Source of the DNA: Sphingobacteriaceae bacterium
GTDB lineage: Bacteria > Bacteroidota > Bacteroidia > B-17B0 > Aurantibacillaceae
Length of the DNA stretch: 64,000 bases
Assembly: GCA_016705695.1 (NCBI GenBank)
Contig: JADJLA010000001.1
Coordinates: 799,497-863,496 of the forward strand
Direction: 5' to 3'
The notes below the pieces were generated by a model, which had not been told where the DNA came from, did no database searches, and saw nothing but the letters and a program-made list of their open reading frames with translations. Positions 50,472 to 59,902 of this stretch are shown piece after piece (the first letter of the stretch is position 1; each line of letters begins with the position of its first letter). Both the position numbers and the translations under genes were made by a program.

Positions 50472-52101
50472 AAAAATAGTTCTTGGAATTATAATTGCTT
50501 TTTTGATAAGCTCATTTAATGCGCAAACCTCTACAAAGTATTGGGTAAAGTTGGCAGATAAGAATGGAACACCGTATTCCGTAGGTACACCAACCGCTTT
50601 CCTTACTCAAAAATCCGTGGATAGAAGAATTGCGCAAAGTATTTTGACCGATCAAACAGATCTTCCTGTTACACCGGCTTATCTTTCGCAAATTGATAAT
50701 ATTGCAAATGTGCAGTTGCTGTACGCTTCCAAATGGCTGAATTCGGTGGCTGTTTCTATCACAAGCACTGTTGGTTCTGTAATTACAACAGCAACAAACG
50801 CTATCAACTCGTTGTCGTTTGTTGTAAATACAAATCCTACAAATAAATTCAAAGTTGTTTTTGAGAAAGAGGTTCCTGAAAATATTAATATGCATCAAAA
50901 GGTTCAGGGTATTATTGAGTATTATGGAAATGGATATGATCAAGCGCAACAAATAAATGCCGTGTGTATGCACGGTTATGGATTTAGGGGACAAGGTATG
51001 ACAATAGCAGTTTTAGATGCAGGTTTTTTTAATGCTAATAATTTACCGGCTTTTGATAGCTTGTATGCAAGAGGTGGTGTGCTAGGAACACGTGATTTTG
51101 TTGAAGGAGGTAATAGTGTTTATGAAGATAATTCACATGGCATGAAAGTGCTTTCTTGTATGGCCTCTTGTCATCCAAGTGTAATGGTTGGAACTGCACC
51201 GGAAGCAGATTATTGGTTGTTGCGTACTGAAGATGCCGCACCTGAAACACCAAGCGAAGAATATAATTGGATCCGCGGCGCTGAATTTGCAGATAGCGTT
51301 GGTGCAGATATTTTAACTACATCGCTTGGTTATACTACTTTTGATAACGCAGCTTTTAATCATACTTACACAGCTTTAAATGGTAAAACCTATCCCATGA
51401 GTATTGCTTCAACCATGGCCGTGAGAAAAGGAATGTTTGTACTTAATGCTGCCGGAAATGACGGTACTTCACCATGGCAATTTATTGGAGTTCCGGCCGA
51501 CGCGGATAGTATTTGTACGGTTGGCGCGATAGATGCTTCAGGTAATTATGCAAGTTTTAGTTCAAAAGGACCAACTGCAGATGGACGAATTAAGCCTGAT
51601 CTTGCCGCACGAGGTTTACAAACATGGGTGGCCGGTAACTCAGGTGGATATGAGCAAGGCAATGGAACATCATTTGCCACGCCTGTTTTAGCAGGAGCAG
51701 TAGCTTGTTTTTGGCAACGTTTCAATACCTTCAAAACAATGAAAGTATTGGATACGCTTAGAAAAACGGCTTCTAATAATTTAACGCCTAATAATACAAT
51801 TGGCTGGGGAATACCAAACATGTGTTCATTACCTGTTGGTGTAAAGGAAATAAACTCGAATGTAAATATGTTCAACGTTTTCCCGAATCCTGCAACAAAT
51901 AAAATTACGGTAAAGATCACCGATAAAAGTCATACAGCGCAAACTATAGAATTGCGAAATGTATTGGGCGCGCTTTTAAAAACAATGGTAATTACTTCTG
52001 ATGAAACATTAATTGATCTGAGTTCATATGCGAATGGTGTTTACTTTATGAAAGTGAATACAAAAGCTGGAAGTTCAACTCAAAAAATTGTGAAGGAATA
52101 A
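50464..52101 (+). CDS. subtilisin-like S8 protease with T9SS sorting domain
   Basis: About 545 residues from ATG 50464 (six bases after an alternative ATG at 50458). Signal peptide (MNRKIVLGIIIAFLISSFNAQ), a propeptide (about 25-160), the catalytic domain with Asp in TIAVLDAGFF, His in YEDNSHGMKVLSC, the oxyanion Asn in LNAAGNDGTSP and Ser in NGTSFATPVLAGA, then the type A sorting domain (FNVFPNPATNKITVK... ANGVYFMKVNTKAGSS). All three catalytic residues are intact. A surface or secreted protease. Confidence 0.92.
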   Translation: MNRKIVLGIIIAFLISSFNAQTSTKYWVKLADKNGTPYSVGTPTAFLTQKSVDRRIAQSILTDQTDLPVTPAYLSQIDNIANVQLLYASKWLNSVAVSITSTVGSVITTATNAINSLSFVVNTNPTNKFKVVFEKEVPENINMHQKVQGIIEYYGNGYDQAQQINAVCMHGYGFRGQGMTIAVLDAGFFNANNLPAFDSLYARGGVLGTRDFVEGGNSVYEDNSHGMKVLSCMASCHPSVMVGTAPEADYWLLRTEDAAPETPSEEYNWIRGAEFADSVGADILTTSLGYTTFDNAAFNHTYTALNGKTYPMSIASTMAVRKGMFVLNAAGNDGTSPWQFIGVPADADSICTVGAIDASGNYASFSSKGPTADGRIKPDLAARGLQTWVAGNSGGYEQGNGTSFATPVLAGAVACFWQRFNTFKTMKVLDTLRKTASNNLTPNNTIGWGIPNMCSLPVGVKEINSNVNMFNVFPNPATNKITVKITDKSHTAQTIELRNVLGALLKTMVITSDETLIDLSSYANGVYFMKVNTKAGSSTQKIVKE

Positions 52102-52311
52102 TTACGGCACTGGATCGTATCCGTGTTTTCCCCAGGGGTGACAACGCAAAATACGTTTTAATCCTAACCAACATCCTTTTATTGCGCCATATTTATTTAT
52201 TGCTTCAATAGTATATGCACTACAGGTTGGTTGATACCTACACGCATTTGGCAAAAGAGGGGAGATGGTAAGTTGGTAAAACCTGACGAATATAATGGCC
52301 AGCTTTTTTAT
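52102..52311 (-). CDS. yidD: membrane protein insertion efficiency factor YidD, ATA start
   Basis: 69 codons on the minus strand: KKLAIIFVRFYQLTISPLLP, then NACRYQPTCSAYTIEAINKYG, KGCWLGLKRILRCHPWGKHG and DPVP, the complete YidD sequence with its three conserved cysteines. It is absent from usual frame lists because no ATG, GTG or TTG exists in the open frame: codon 52309-52311, exactly where the start should be, is ATA. The gene abuts the protease stop (zero gap) and follows purE by five bases. A rare start or a single sequencing substitution is possible. Confidence 0.85.
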   Translation of the reverse strand: MKKLAIIFVRFYQLTISPLLPNACRYQPTCSAYTIEAINKYGAIKGCWLGLKRILRCHPWGKHGYDPVP

Positions 52312-52316
52312 GAGTT

Positions 52317-52808
52317 CTATTTTTTTAAATCGTCGGATGCTTTGTTCACCTTTTGCTTCAAAGCTTCTTTGAATACAATAATTTTTTCAAGAGCGGCTAT
52401 ACTTCCGCAAGAAATAATTTGCGCCGCTAAAATTCCCGCGTTTTGTGCCGCGTTAACTGCAACCGTTGCTACAGGAACACCATTCGGCATTTGAACGATG
52501 CTTAATAAACTATCCCAGCCATCAATACTATTGCTGCTTTTTACAGGAACACCAATTACAGGAAGTGGCGTTAACGAAGCAACCATCCCGGGCAAGTGTG
52601 CAGCGCCTCCGGCACCGGCAATAATTACTTGCAAACCGCGAAGGTGTGCATTCTTTGCGTATTCAAACATTTTTTCGGGAGTGCGATGTGCCGAAACAAT
52701 ATCAATTTCAAAAGTAATTCCTAATTCTTTTAATACATCAGCAGCAGCTTGCATGGTTGGCATGTCGCTGTTACTACCCATTATTATTCCTACTATTGGT
52801 TTGCTCAT
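52317..52808 (-). CDS. purE: 5-(carboxyamino)imidazole ribonucleotide mutase
   Basis: 163 residues: IVGIIMGSNSDMPTMQAAAD, the active-site histidine in DIVSAHRTPEKMFEY, the glycine-rich loop VIIAGAGGAAHLPGMVASL and VAVNAAQNAGILAAQI. Converts N5-CAIR to CAIR in purine synthesis. In the same minus-strand set as lpdA and lnt; four bases from lpdA and five from yidD. Confidence 0.95.
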   Translation of the reverse strand: MSKPIVGIIMGSNSDMPTMQAAADVLKELGITFEIDIVSAHRTPEKMFEYAKNAHLRGLQVIIAGAGGAAHLPGMVASLTPLPVIGVPVKSSNSIDGWDSLLSIVQMPNGVPVATVAVNAAQNAGILAAQIISCGSIAALEKIIVFKEALKQKVNKASDDLKK

Positions 52809-52812
52809 TTTA

Positions 52813-54219
52813 TTAAATATGTAATGCTCTTTTTCCAGTGGCGTCTAAACATGCTTCTTTCATGCTCTCGGTAAATGTTGGATGTGCATGGCTCATGCGC
52901 GAAATATCTTCGGCACTTGCTTTGTATTCCATGGCTACAACCGCTTCGGCTATCATATCAGCGGTGCGCGGACCGATCATGTGTACGCCTAAAATTTCAT
53001 CAGATGCTTCATCAGCTAATACTTTTACAAAACCATCTGTATCCATACTTGCTCTTGCTCGTCCGCTTGCTTTGAATGGGAAATTTCCTATTTTATATTT
53101 TTTACCCATTTCTTTTAATTGCTCTTCGGTATAACCAACCGCTGCAACTTCGGGCCAAGTATAAACTACGCCAGGAATCAATAAATAATTAATGTGTGGT
53201 TTTTGTCCTGCCATTTGCTCAGCAACAAATACGCCTTCTTCTTCGGCTTTATGTGCAAGCATGGCACCTTTTACTACGTCGCCAATAGCGTAAATGTTTT
53301 CTACGTTGGTGCGTAAATGATCATCCGTTTCAATTCGTCCACGGTTGTCAACTTTAATTCCAACTTTATCTAATCCTAATCCTTCGGTGTATGGCTTACG
53401 ACCAACGCTCATTAAACAATAATCTCCTTTTAGTTCTATCTTCTCATCTTTTGCATTCAAAGCGCTAACAGTAACTTCTTTCGCGCTCGATTTAACGCCG
53501 GTAACTTTTGTTTTAAATAAAAACTCGAACTTCAAATTCTTTTTTAATACACGTTGCAATTCTTTACTCAACGCACCATCCATTCCGGGAATGATACGAT
53601 CCATGAATTCAACAACGGTAATTTTACTTCCTAAACGAGCGTAAACACTTCCTAATTCTAAACCAATAACACCGCCGCCAATAATTACCATATGCTTTGG
53701 CACTTCTTGCAGCTCTAATGCTTCGGTAGAAGTGATGATGCGTTTTTTATCTATTTCAATGCCGGGCAAGGTGCTTGGTTTTGATCCTGTAGCAATAATG
53801 GTTTTTGCGCTTTCAATTTGTTCGATTTTACCATCTGAATTTGTAATATTGATAGTAGTTTTATTCTCAAAGCTCCCAACCCCTGTATAAACCGTGATCT
53901 TATTTTTCTTCATTAAGAAATTGATGCCTTCAACTGTCATTTTCACAACGCCGCGTTTGCGTTCGATCATTTGTTTGATGTTTACTTTAGGTTCTTTTAC
54001 ATCAATACCATGTTCTTCAAAATGATTTACGGCATTATAAAAATGTTCGCTCGAATCTAACAAGGCTTTTGAAGGGATGCAACCAACATTCAAACATGTT
54101 CCGCCTAAGCTTGTATATTTTTCAATTAGAGCGGTTTTCATGCCAAGCTGTGCACAGCGAATGGCTGCAACATATCCTCCCGGACCGGCACCAATGATTG
54201 TAACATCAAATTTTTCCAT
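52813..54219 (-). CDS. lpdA: dihydrolipoyl dehydrogenase
   Basis: 468 residues. FAD loop VTIIGAGPGGYVAAIRCAQL, redox disulfide GGTCLNVGCIPSKALL, NAD loop MVIIGGGVIGLELGSVYAR, second FAD motif YAIGDVVKGAMLAHKAEEE, and the C-terminal catalytic His-Glu in SHAHPTFTESMKEACLDA. The E3 part of pyruvate or oxoglutarate dehydrogenase and of glycine cleavage. Complete; ATG at 54219. Confidence 0.95.
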   Translation of the reverse strand: MEKFDVTIIGAGPGGYVAAIRCAQLGMKTALIEKYTSLGGTCLNVGCIPSKALLDSSEHFYNAVNHFEEHGIDVKEPKVNIKQMIERKRGVVKMTVEGINFLMKKNKITVYTGVGSFENKTTINITNSDGKIEQIESAKTIIATGSKPSTLPGIEIDKKRIITSTEALELQEVPKHMVIIGGGVIGLELGSVYARLGSKITVVEFMDRIIPGMDGALSKELQRVLKKNLKFEFLFKTKVTGVKSSAKEVTVSALNAKDEKIELKGDYCLMSVGRKPYTEGLGLDKVGIKVDNRGRIETDDHLRTNVENIYAIGDVVKGAMLAHKAEEEGVFVAEQMAGQKPHINYLLIPGVVYTWPEVAAVGYTEEQLKEMGKKYKIGNFPFKASGRARASMDTDGFVKVLADEASDEILGVHMIGPRTADMIAEAVVAMEYKASAEDISRMSHAHPTFTESMKEACLDATGKRALHI

Positions 54220-54267
54220 AAAATGGGATCAAAAATAAATTTTTAAGACTATAAAATTACGGATAAT

Positions 54268-55845
54268 CTAGCGTTTTAAAAAGCGCAAGAACCAATAATA
54301 TAGTAAGGCCGAAAGCGCTAGAGCAGCGCTGATCTTAGAGATAATATCGCCAAATTGAGCAAAAAAAGTGAGCTCATCATTAGGCTTTAATTTGGCTTCA
54401 ATTATAGCCGGTTCCCAGTAGCCGGTTGCTTGCGAAATATTACCTGTTTCATCAATAAAACAAGAAGTGCCTGTATTTGCGCTTCGAGCAATACTTCTGC
54501 GCATTTCAATAGCGCGTAAACGAGCGTAACTTAAATGTTGTTTGTAGCCTGGTGTATTATCCCACCAACCATCGTTTGTGATAATGAAAATAAAGTTAGC
54601 GCCTTTGCGAATGTATTCAGTACAATAATCTCCGTAAATACTTTCATAACAAATAACAGGAGCAATTTTTATTCCTTTTACACCTTCAAATACCACGCGG
54701 TCTTTTTGCACACCCAAACTTCCTGTTGTGCCGCCCATGTCAAGGGCCAATGATTCAAGTGGTTTTAATAAACTTCCGTAAGGCATTATTTCGGAGCCGG
54801 GAACTAATTTTGATTTGTGATATTTTACAACACCATTTTTTGTGATCTGTAAACCTGTATTATAAAAATCAATATACGACCCATCACTTTGCCTACGCGA
54901 TGTTGGTTCTGCACTTTTTTCATCAGGATAAATGGTGTAAGTACATGCGCCGGTAATAATAGTTAGATCAGGAAATTTACTTAGTAAACTATCGTTGAAT
55001 AAATGAATGTCGACCGCCTTATCCAAATAGGCTTCGTTGATATTATTAACCATAAAAGTTTCGGGCAAAACCAGGTAATCAGTAGTTGAATTCAGTTTGC
55101 CGCGGATCTGATCCAACATGGTATTGAATTGAATAGAAAAATCCTCATCAAACTTTTGGTTATAGGGATCAATGTTTGGTTGAACAACTAAAATGTTTTG
55201 TTCTTTTAATACGCTCGTGTTCTTGTAACTAAAAAGTATAATGTAAGAAACTGCAATAGGAACCAGGATCACTAATAAAGGTCTGAACGTACTTTTTATT
55301 GAAAATGTTTTTGCATTCAATAATTGAAATAATAAAATGTTTACGGTAAGAATCCATAAACTTCCTCCTGAAACACCAGTATATTCAAACCATTGAACCC
55401 AATTTGTTTTGTAAGAGAAAATATTTCCAAGTGTTAACCAAGGCCAGGTAAGTTGCCAGCTGTGATGAATGTATTCCCACGCCAACCAAACAGGCACCAA
55501 TAACCAAACACCCCAGGCTTTGTTGATCTTGTTCTTAATATTGGAGAAAGTAACAAAAGCAATGGTCATTAATATAGAGTTTGCCCCAAAAGCCATCACG
55601 CCTCCTCCGGCTGAAGCATTCCAAACCCACCAGGTAACGCCTAAGTTCCAAGTTAGGAAAGTGAGAAATGTTATGCCAATGAGTTTTAATTTTTTTCTTC
55701 GCGTATCTAGTGTGCTAAAGTAATTCTCGATGATCAATAAAGGTACAAGTGCAATGAAGATAAATGCAGTTAAACCATAGAACCATGAAAGACTCAAAAG
55801 CGCGCCGCTAAGTAAAGCGTAAAGTATAGTATTCGGTTTATTCAT
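54268..55845 (-). CDS. lnt: apolipoprotein N-acyltransferase
   Basis: 525 residues: six N-terminal membrane helices (about 1-210), then the carbon-nitrogen hydrolase domain with the catalytic Glu in LVLPETFMVNN, Lys in VVKYHKSKLVPGSE and Cys in APVICYESIYGDYC, followed by FIFIITNDGWWDNTPGYKQH. It adds the third acyl chain to lipoproteins such as those encoded nearby. Possible operon with lpdA (49-base gap). ATG at 55845, divergent from tatD. Confidence 0.94.
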   Translation of the reverse strand: MNKPNTILYALLSGALLSLSWFYGLTAFIFIALVPLLIIENYFSTLDTRRKKLKLIGITFLTFLTWNLGVTWWVWNASAGGGVMAFGANSILMTIAFVTFSNIKNKINKAWGVWLLVPVWLAWEYIHHSWQLTWPWLTLGNIFSYKTNWVQWFEYTGVSGGSLWILTVNILLFQLLNAKTFSIKSTFRPLLVILVPIAVSYIILFSYKNTSVLKEQNILVVQPNIDPYNQKFDEDFSIQFNTMLDQIRGKLNSTTDYLVLPETFMVNNINEAYLDKAVDIHLFNDSLLSKFPDLTIITGACTYTIYPDEKSAEPTSRRQSDGSYIDFYNTGLQITKNGVVKYHKSKLVPGSEIMPYGSLLKPLESLALDMGGTTGSLGVQKDRVVFEGVKGIKIAPVICYESIYGDYCTEYIRKGANFIFIITNDGWWDNTPGYKQHLSYARLRAIEMRRSIARSANTGTSCFIDETGNISQATGYWEPAIIEAKLKPNDELTFFAQFGDIISKISAALALSALLYYWFLRFLKR

Positions 55846-55875
55846 GATTATTGCCCTAAATTACAATTTTGTTCC

Positions 55876-55883
55876 TAATTTTG
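55876..55883 (+). promoter_or_regulatory. tatD promoter, -7 box with matching -33 box
   Basis: TAATTTTG at 55876-55883 fits the TAnnTTTG form; a TTG at 55851-55853 lies 22 bases upstream, within the normal spacer range for -33 boxes. The ATG follows after only four bases. Confidence 0.5.
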
Positions 55884-55887
55884 CCCC

Positions 55888-56652
55888 ATGTTAATTGATA
55901 CTCATACACACTTATACAGCGAGGAGTTTGATACTGATCGTGAGCAGCTCATTACAAAGGCTATAAGTAATAACATCAAACGCTTTTATTTACCCAATAT
56001 TGATTCGGAAAGCATCAGCCGAATGCATGATCTTGAGAAAAAGTATCCCGAAAATTGTTTTGCTATGATGGGTTTGCATCCCTGTAGTGTAAAAGAAAAT
56101 GTGGAGGATGAATTAAAACTAGTGAAAGAGTGGCTTGATAAAAGAACGTATGTTGGAGTAGGAGAGATAGGAATTGATCTTTTTTGGGACAAAACCTTTT
56201 TTAAAGAGCAACAACATGCTTTTAAAACGCAAATTCAATGGGCTGTTGACTTTGATTATGGTATTAGCATTCATTGCCGCGATGCATTTGATGAAGTATA
56301 TGCATGCTTAACATCGTTTCAAAAATTACCGCGTTCTATTTTTCATTGTTTTAGTGGAAATACCGAGCAAGCAAATAAAATAATTGCCTTAGGAAATTTT
56401 AAATTGGGAGTAGGAGGAGTTGTTACTTTTAAAAATAGTGGATTAGATAAAGTAGTAAAAGATATTTCGTTAGAACATTTGGTTTTGGAAACCGATGCGC
56501 CTTATTTAGCGCCTGTACCTCACAGAGGCAAGCGTAACGAGCCCGGATATATTATGGAAGTTGCCCGCAAAATTGCACAGATAAAAGAAATAAGTTTGCA
56601 AGAAGTAGAAGAGGTAACGGAACGCAATTCAAATTTTATTTTTGGTAAATAA
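55888..56652 (+). CDS. tatD: TatD-family metal-dependent DNase
   Basis: 254 residues with all metal ligands: LIDTHTHLY, GVGEIGIDLFW, ISIHCRDAFDEVY, IFHCFSGNTEQA and VLETDAPYLAPVPHRGKRNEP. TatD proteins are 3'-5' exonucleases in repair or DNA turnover. Single gene, divergent from lnt, ended by a strong bidirectional terminator. Confidence 0.93.
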   Translation: MLIDTHTHLYSEEFDTDREQLITKAISNNIKRFYLPNIDSESISRMHDLEKKYPENCFAMMGLHPCSVKENVEDELKLVKEWLDKRTYVGVGEIGIDLFWDKTFFKEQQHAFKTQIQWAVDFDYGISIHCRDAFDEVYACLTSFQKLPRSIFHCFSGNTEQANKIIALGNFKLGVGGVVTFKNSGLDKVVKDISLEHLVLETDAPYLAPVPHRGKRNEPGYIMEVARKIAQIKEISLQEVEEVTERNSNFIFGK

Positions 56653-56682
56653 AAAACCCCCGAATTTCTTCGAGGGCTTTTG
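56653..56682. terminator. bidirectional terminator between tatD and the M43-like gene
   Basis: Hairpin CCCCGAA / TTCGAGGG with A-run before and T-run after, serving tatD on + and the converging gene on -. Confidence 0.8.
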
Positions 56683-56699
56683 TAATTATCAAGTTTTTT

Positions 56700-59048
56700 C
56701 TACTTACTGATCACCATTTTCTTAACGGTTTTCTGCGTTCCATTACTGATCTCAATAAAGTAAACGCCATTAGCGTTATTGCTCATGTCAATATCAAATA
56801 CACGACTCAATACTCTGGTTTCAACATTGCTTCCAATTAATTGACCCATGTAATTAAAGATCTTAAATGTTAGATCTTGCTCTTTTGAAAGTGTAGCCAA
56901 AATACTGAATTGACCATTATTTGGATTTGGCATTAGCCTCAAGTTAACATCCAATTCGTTTTTATACTCTGTTACACCAACTTTATTACGGCAGGTGATC
57001 TCAGGCATGATAGCTAATTGAAGATTTCTACCACGTAAGTTATTTAATTTATACCAGCTGCTAGTTTGTGTTCTAACAAATGCAGATGTATCAGCTATAA
57101 GTGCGTTTGTTAATCTATTGGTAAATACTTGCGCCGAATCTCCTGCTGCTTTTGTTGTCCATGGCATTTCTACACCAATATGGAAACCATTGGTTGGTAA
57201 TAAATACGGAGGATCAAACGAATATTTATAAGCATACACATCGTTACCTGCAAAAGTGTAAGTTGATGTTCCGCACCAAGGAACCGTACTAGTTGGTGAA
57301 GCAACGTTTGACCATGTTGCTACAACTGTTGATACGATACTTGCCAGCGGTGCTAGTTTTTGAGTAAGTAGTGTGACCGGCCCAAGTTGTATACCTCCGC
57401 CCCACACATTACAATAGGTTGTTCCGTTACCCGAATTAGATTTTGTACCTGCACGATTAAATAGAACATATACAGATCCTAATTGCGGCATTGTGATATC
57501 GCTATAAGAATTGGCTGCAAAAAACTGAGCGTACTCTTTATCATTATAACAATTTGTACCGGTTAAAAATCCGGGATTTGTAACGTTACATCCAATTACA
57601 GAAGTACTAGAGTTAACAGCGTAGACTGCAAGTGTATCGGTTTTCTTGATCTTTTTAAGAGTATCTAAGCAACTTGGGTTTTTAGGACAAATAACTGTAG
57701 TGAACACAATACTTTGAGATGTTGTTGCTAATGTATTAGAAGCAATTAATTCTAACGTATAAGTTCCCTGACTTGATAAATTAAATGAAGGTTGACCGGT
57801 GAAATAACCTGAGTTAACAGTTGCAGTATTTGGAGTTAACACCCAAGTAAATGTTGGAGCAGGGCAACCTGTTGATGTATTAACAGGCGTAAATGCTTGA
57901 CCAAAACAAGGCGCTGGTGCAGTTAAGCTAAAGCTTGCTTGTGCAGGACTTCCCGGTGAACAAATAACAGTTGGTGTACATTGTCCGTGTGTTCCTAGTA
58001 AATTTCTAAATGGACATTGACTCATGGCCGTTTGCATACGAACAACTTGATCAGAAGTAAACATCCAACGGCAATCATCATAGGTATTATCCATGATGTT
58101 CATGGTCATTTCACCGCCCGGGCTCAAATTTGGTCCGCAAGAATTCATTTTGTATGGATAACTTCCGGGACAAGTAGAATTAGGCCCTGTGTGTGGAGGA
58201 GTATCATTACAAAAATCCGATCCGCAATTTGCATCTCCCCAAATACTACGCACACCTAACCAGTGGCCAATTTCGCGGGCTAATGTTTTTCCTTTATCAT
58301 AGTTTGCAGTGTATGGTCCCGGTGTTGCAGTAGCCGTTCCAACAACTTTTGTACACACCCACACACCATCAGTTACTCCTGTTCCAAGATTACCAAAAGG
58401 CCCTTGTAAAGTTGTTCCTGCAGGGAAAGTTGAACTTCCTAAAATAGTTATACTAGAGCTAATATCACTTACGTAAATATTTAAATATTTTGTTGGATCC
58501 CAAACCACAAAAGGTTTTACGGTGTATTCAATAAAACTTAAAAGTTGAGCATCGCTGGTCATGGTTGATGTATTCGCAGAAAAAACCGCACCAATATCTA
58601 CGCGATTAATTCCCGGTTCTCCAAGGGCAATATTGGTTGGGTCGGTAGTGGCTAAACAAAATTGAATGCTAGGATTTGCCGCATAGTTTGAGTATTGAGC
58701 AATGGCTTGAGGATTATCTCCCTGACCGCTAAAGATCTTATTAAGGATATTCACTTGCTCACCTACACGATTTTGAGGAATGTTAGGAGGGGTACCAACG
58801 GCAACTCCATTGTGAAGTATATGGAAAATAACCGGAATATTATAGGATGCAAAAGCAGCTTTTCCGGCAGTTTTATTTTTTTTGAATTCTTCTACTTTGG
58901 CACTAAACCAAGTTTCCCACTGTTGAGGCGGGGCCTGAGTACCGGAAAGCTTGTTAATAGGGGAAGAGGGGTTTGTATTGTTTTGAGAAAATGAATTTCC
59001 CAATGAGAACACAAGGGCAGTAGCAATAAAAAGTAGTTTTTTGGTCAT
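56700..59048 (-). CDS. T9SS-exported M43-like (pappalysin-type) protein with lost zinc ligands
   Basis: About 782 residues from the ATG at 59048 (an upstream frame adds a non-signal extension). Signal peptide (MTKKLLFIATALVFSLGNSF), an M43 domain (about 60-370: PVIFHILHNG, REIGHWLGVRSIWG, DNTYDDCRWMFTSDQVVRMQ), a PKD-like sandwich (about 375-460), a large middle region, and a type A sorting domain (LMPNPNNGQFSILATL ... IEISNGTQKTVKKMVISK). The normal zinc motif HExGHWLGLxH reads R at the first His (58275-58277) and S at the third (58245-58247), so activity is unlikely. The disulfide pattern and Met-turn-like MDNTYDD remain. Confidence 0.83.
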   Translation of the reverse strand: MTKKLLFIATALVFSLGNSFSQNNTNPSSPINKLSGTQAPPQQWETWFSAKVEEFKKNKTAGKAAFASYNIPVIFHILHNGVAVGTPPNIPQNRVGEQVNILNKIFSGQGDNPQAIAQYSNYAANPSIQFCLATTDPTNIALGEPGINRVDIGAVFSANTSTMTSDAQLLSFIEYTVKPFVVWDPTKYLNIYVSDISSSITILGSSTFPAGTTLQGPFGNLGTGVTDGVWVCTKVVGTATATPGPYTANYDKGKTLAREIGHWLGVRSIWGDANCGSDFCNDTPPHTGPNSTCPGSYPYKMNSCGPNLSPGGEMTMNIMDNTYDDCRWMFTSDQVVRMQTAMSQCPFRNLLGTHGQCTPTVICSPGSPAQASFSLTAPAPCFGQAFTPVNTSTGCPAPTFTWVLTPNTATVNSGYFTGQPSFNLSSQGTYTLELIASNTLATTSQSIVFTTVICPKNPSCLDTLKKIKKTDTLAVYAVNSSTSVIGCNVTNPGFLTGTNCYNDKEYAQFFAANSYSDITMPQLGSVYVLFNRAGTKSNSGNGTTYCNVWGGGIQLGPVTLLTQKLAPLASIVSTVVATWSNVASPTSTVPWCGTSTYTFAGNDVYAYKYSFDPPYLLPTNGFHIGVEMPWTTKAAGDSAQVFTNRLTNALIADTSAFVRTQTSSWYKLNNLRGRNLQLAIMPEITCRNKVGVTEYKNELDVNLRLMPNPNNGQFSILATLSKEQDLTFKIFNYMGQLIGSNVETRVLSRVFDIDMSNNANGVYFIEISNGTQKTVKKMVISK

Positions 59049-59127
59049 ATCGGTTGATTTAACCCTTAAATGTAGTGAAAAAAACGCAAAATACACTTTA
59101 TAGCTACTAAAAATGCCCCCTAAGTTT

Positions 59128-59160
59128 TTAAAACTCAGTTGTTGATGAGTGAGGTTTTTT
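59128..59160 (-). terminator. hairpin terminator after response regulator
   Basis: ACTCA / TGAGT stem with an eight-base loop; T-runs follow on both strands. It lies ten bases after the response-regulator stop. Confidence 0.6.
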
Positions 59161-59169
59161 TATTTGGCG

Positions 59170-59883
59170 CTAAAGACTGAGCATATCCTTTATTTTAACA
59201 GCTTGTCTACGTGATATTTCTACCTCTTTTCCGTCTTTTAACTTAACCATTAGCCCACCGTTGAACCAGGTTTCTACACTAGCGATCCATTTTAAATTTA
59301 GGATATGTTTACGACTGGCCCTAAAAAACTGACGCTCATTTAAGCGGCCCTCTAGGTTATTTAAACTGCGTAAAATAAGCGGTTTCGAATTTTCAAAATA
59401 CACTCTTACATAGTTACCTTCCGATTCAAATAAGCGGATATCGGCTAAACGAACGAACCAACATTTTTCGCCGTCTTTTACAAATATCAATTCATTTTCA
59501 TCTAATGGGCCGTTATTATCTCCTTTTGAAACATGTTCTTTTTCAGCCAATTTTTTTAGCGTTTCGGCAAGGCGTTGCGGTTGAACCGGTTTTAATAAAT
59601 AGTCGAACGCGTTTAATTCAAACGCTTTAATGGCGTGCTCATCATACGCAGTTACAAAAACAACATCGGGTAGGGCAGAGATCTCTTCTACCAATTCTAA
59701 TCCTGATTTTCCGGGCATGTTAATGTCTAAGAAAACAACATCAGGTTTTAGCTGGTCTATTTTTTCTTTGGCTTCTGTGGCGTTGGCACACTCTGCTATT
59801 ACTTCAATTTCTTTATGATCGGCCAACAAACTTTTTAATTCGTTGCGCGCTAAACGTTCGTCATCTACAATAATTGCTTTCAT
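59170..59883 (-). CDS. LytTR-type response regulator
   Basis: 237 residues: receiver domain (KAIIVDDERLARNELKSLLA, phospho-Asp53 in VVFLDINMPGKSGLEL, TAYDEHAIKAFELNAFDYLL KPVQ) and a LytTR DNA-binding domain (about 140-235, WFVRLADIRLFESEGNYVRV, NERQFFRASRKHILNL). Placed 19 bases after its likely partner kinase. Controls unknown genes. Confidence 0.94.
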   Translation of the reverse strand: MKAIIVDDERLARNELKSLLADHKEIEVIAECANATEAKEKIDQLKPDVVFLDINMPGKSGLELVEEISALPDVVFVTAYDEHAIKAFELNAFDYLLKPVQPQRLAETLKKLAEKEHVSKGDNNGPLDENELIFVKDGEKCWFVRLADIRLFESEGNYVRVYFENSKPLILRSLNNLEGRLNERQFFRASRKHILNLKWIASVETWFNGGLMVKLKDGKEVEISRRQAVKIKDMLSL

Positions 59884-59902
59884 TGGATATGGTTTTTTAG
59901 TT

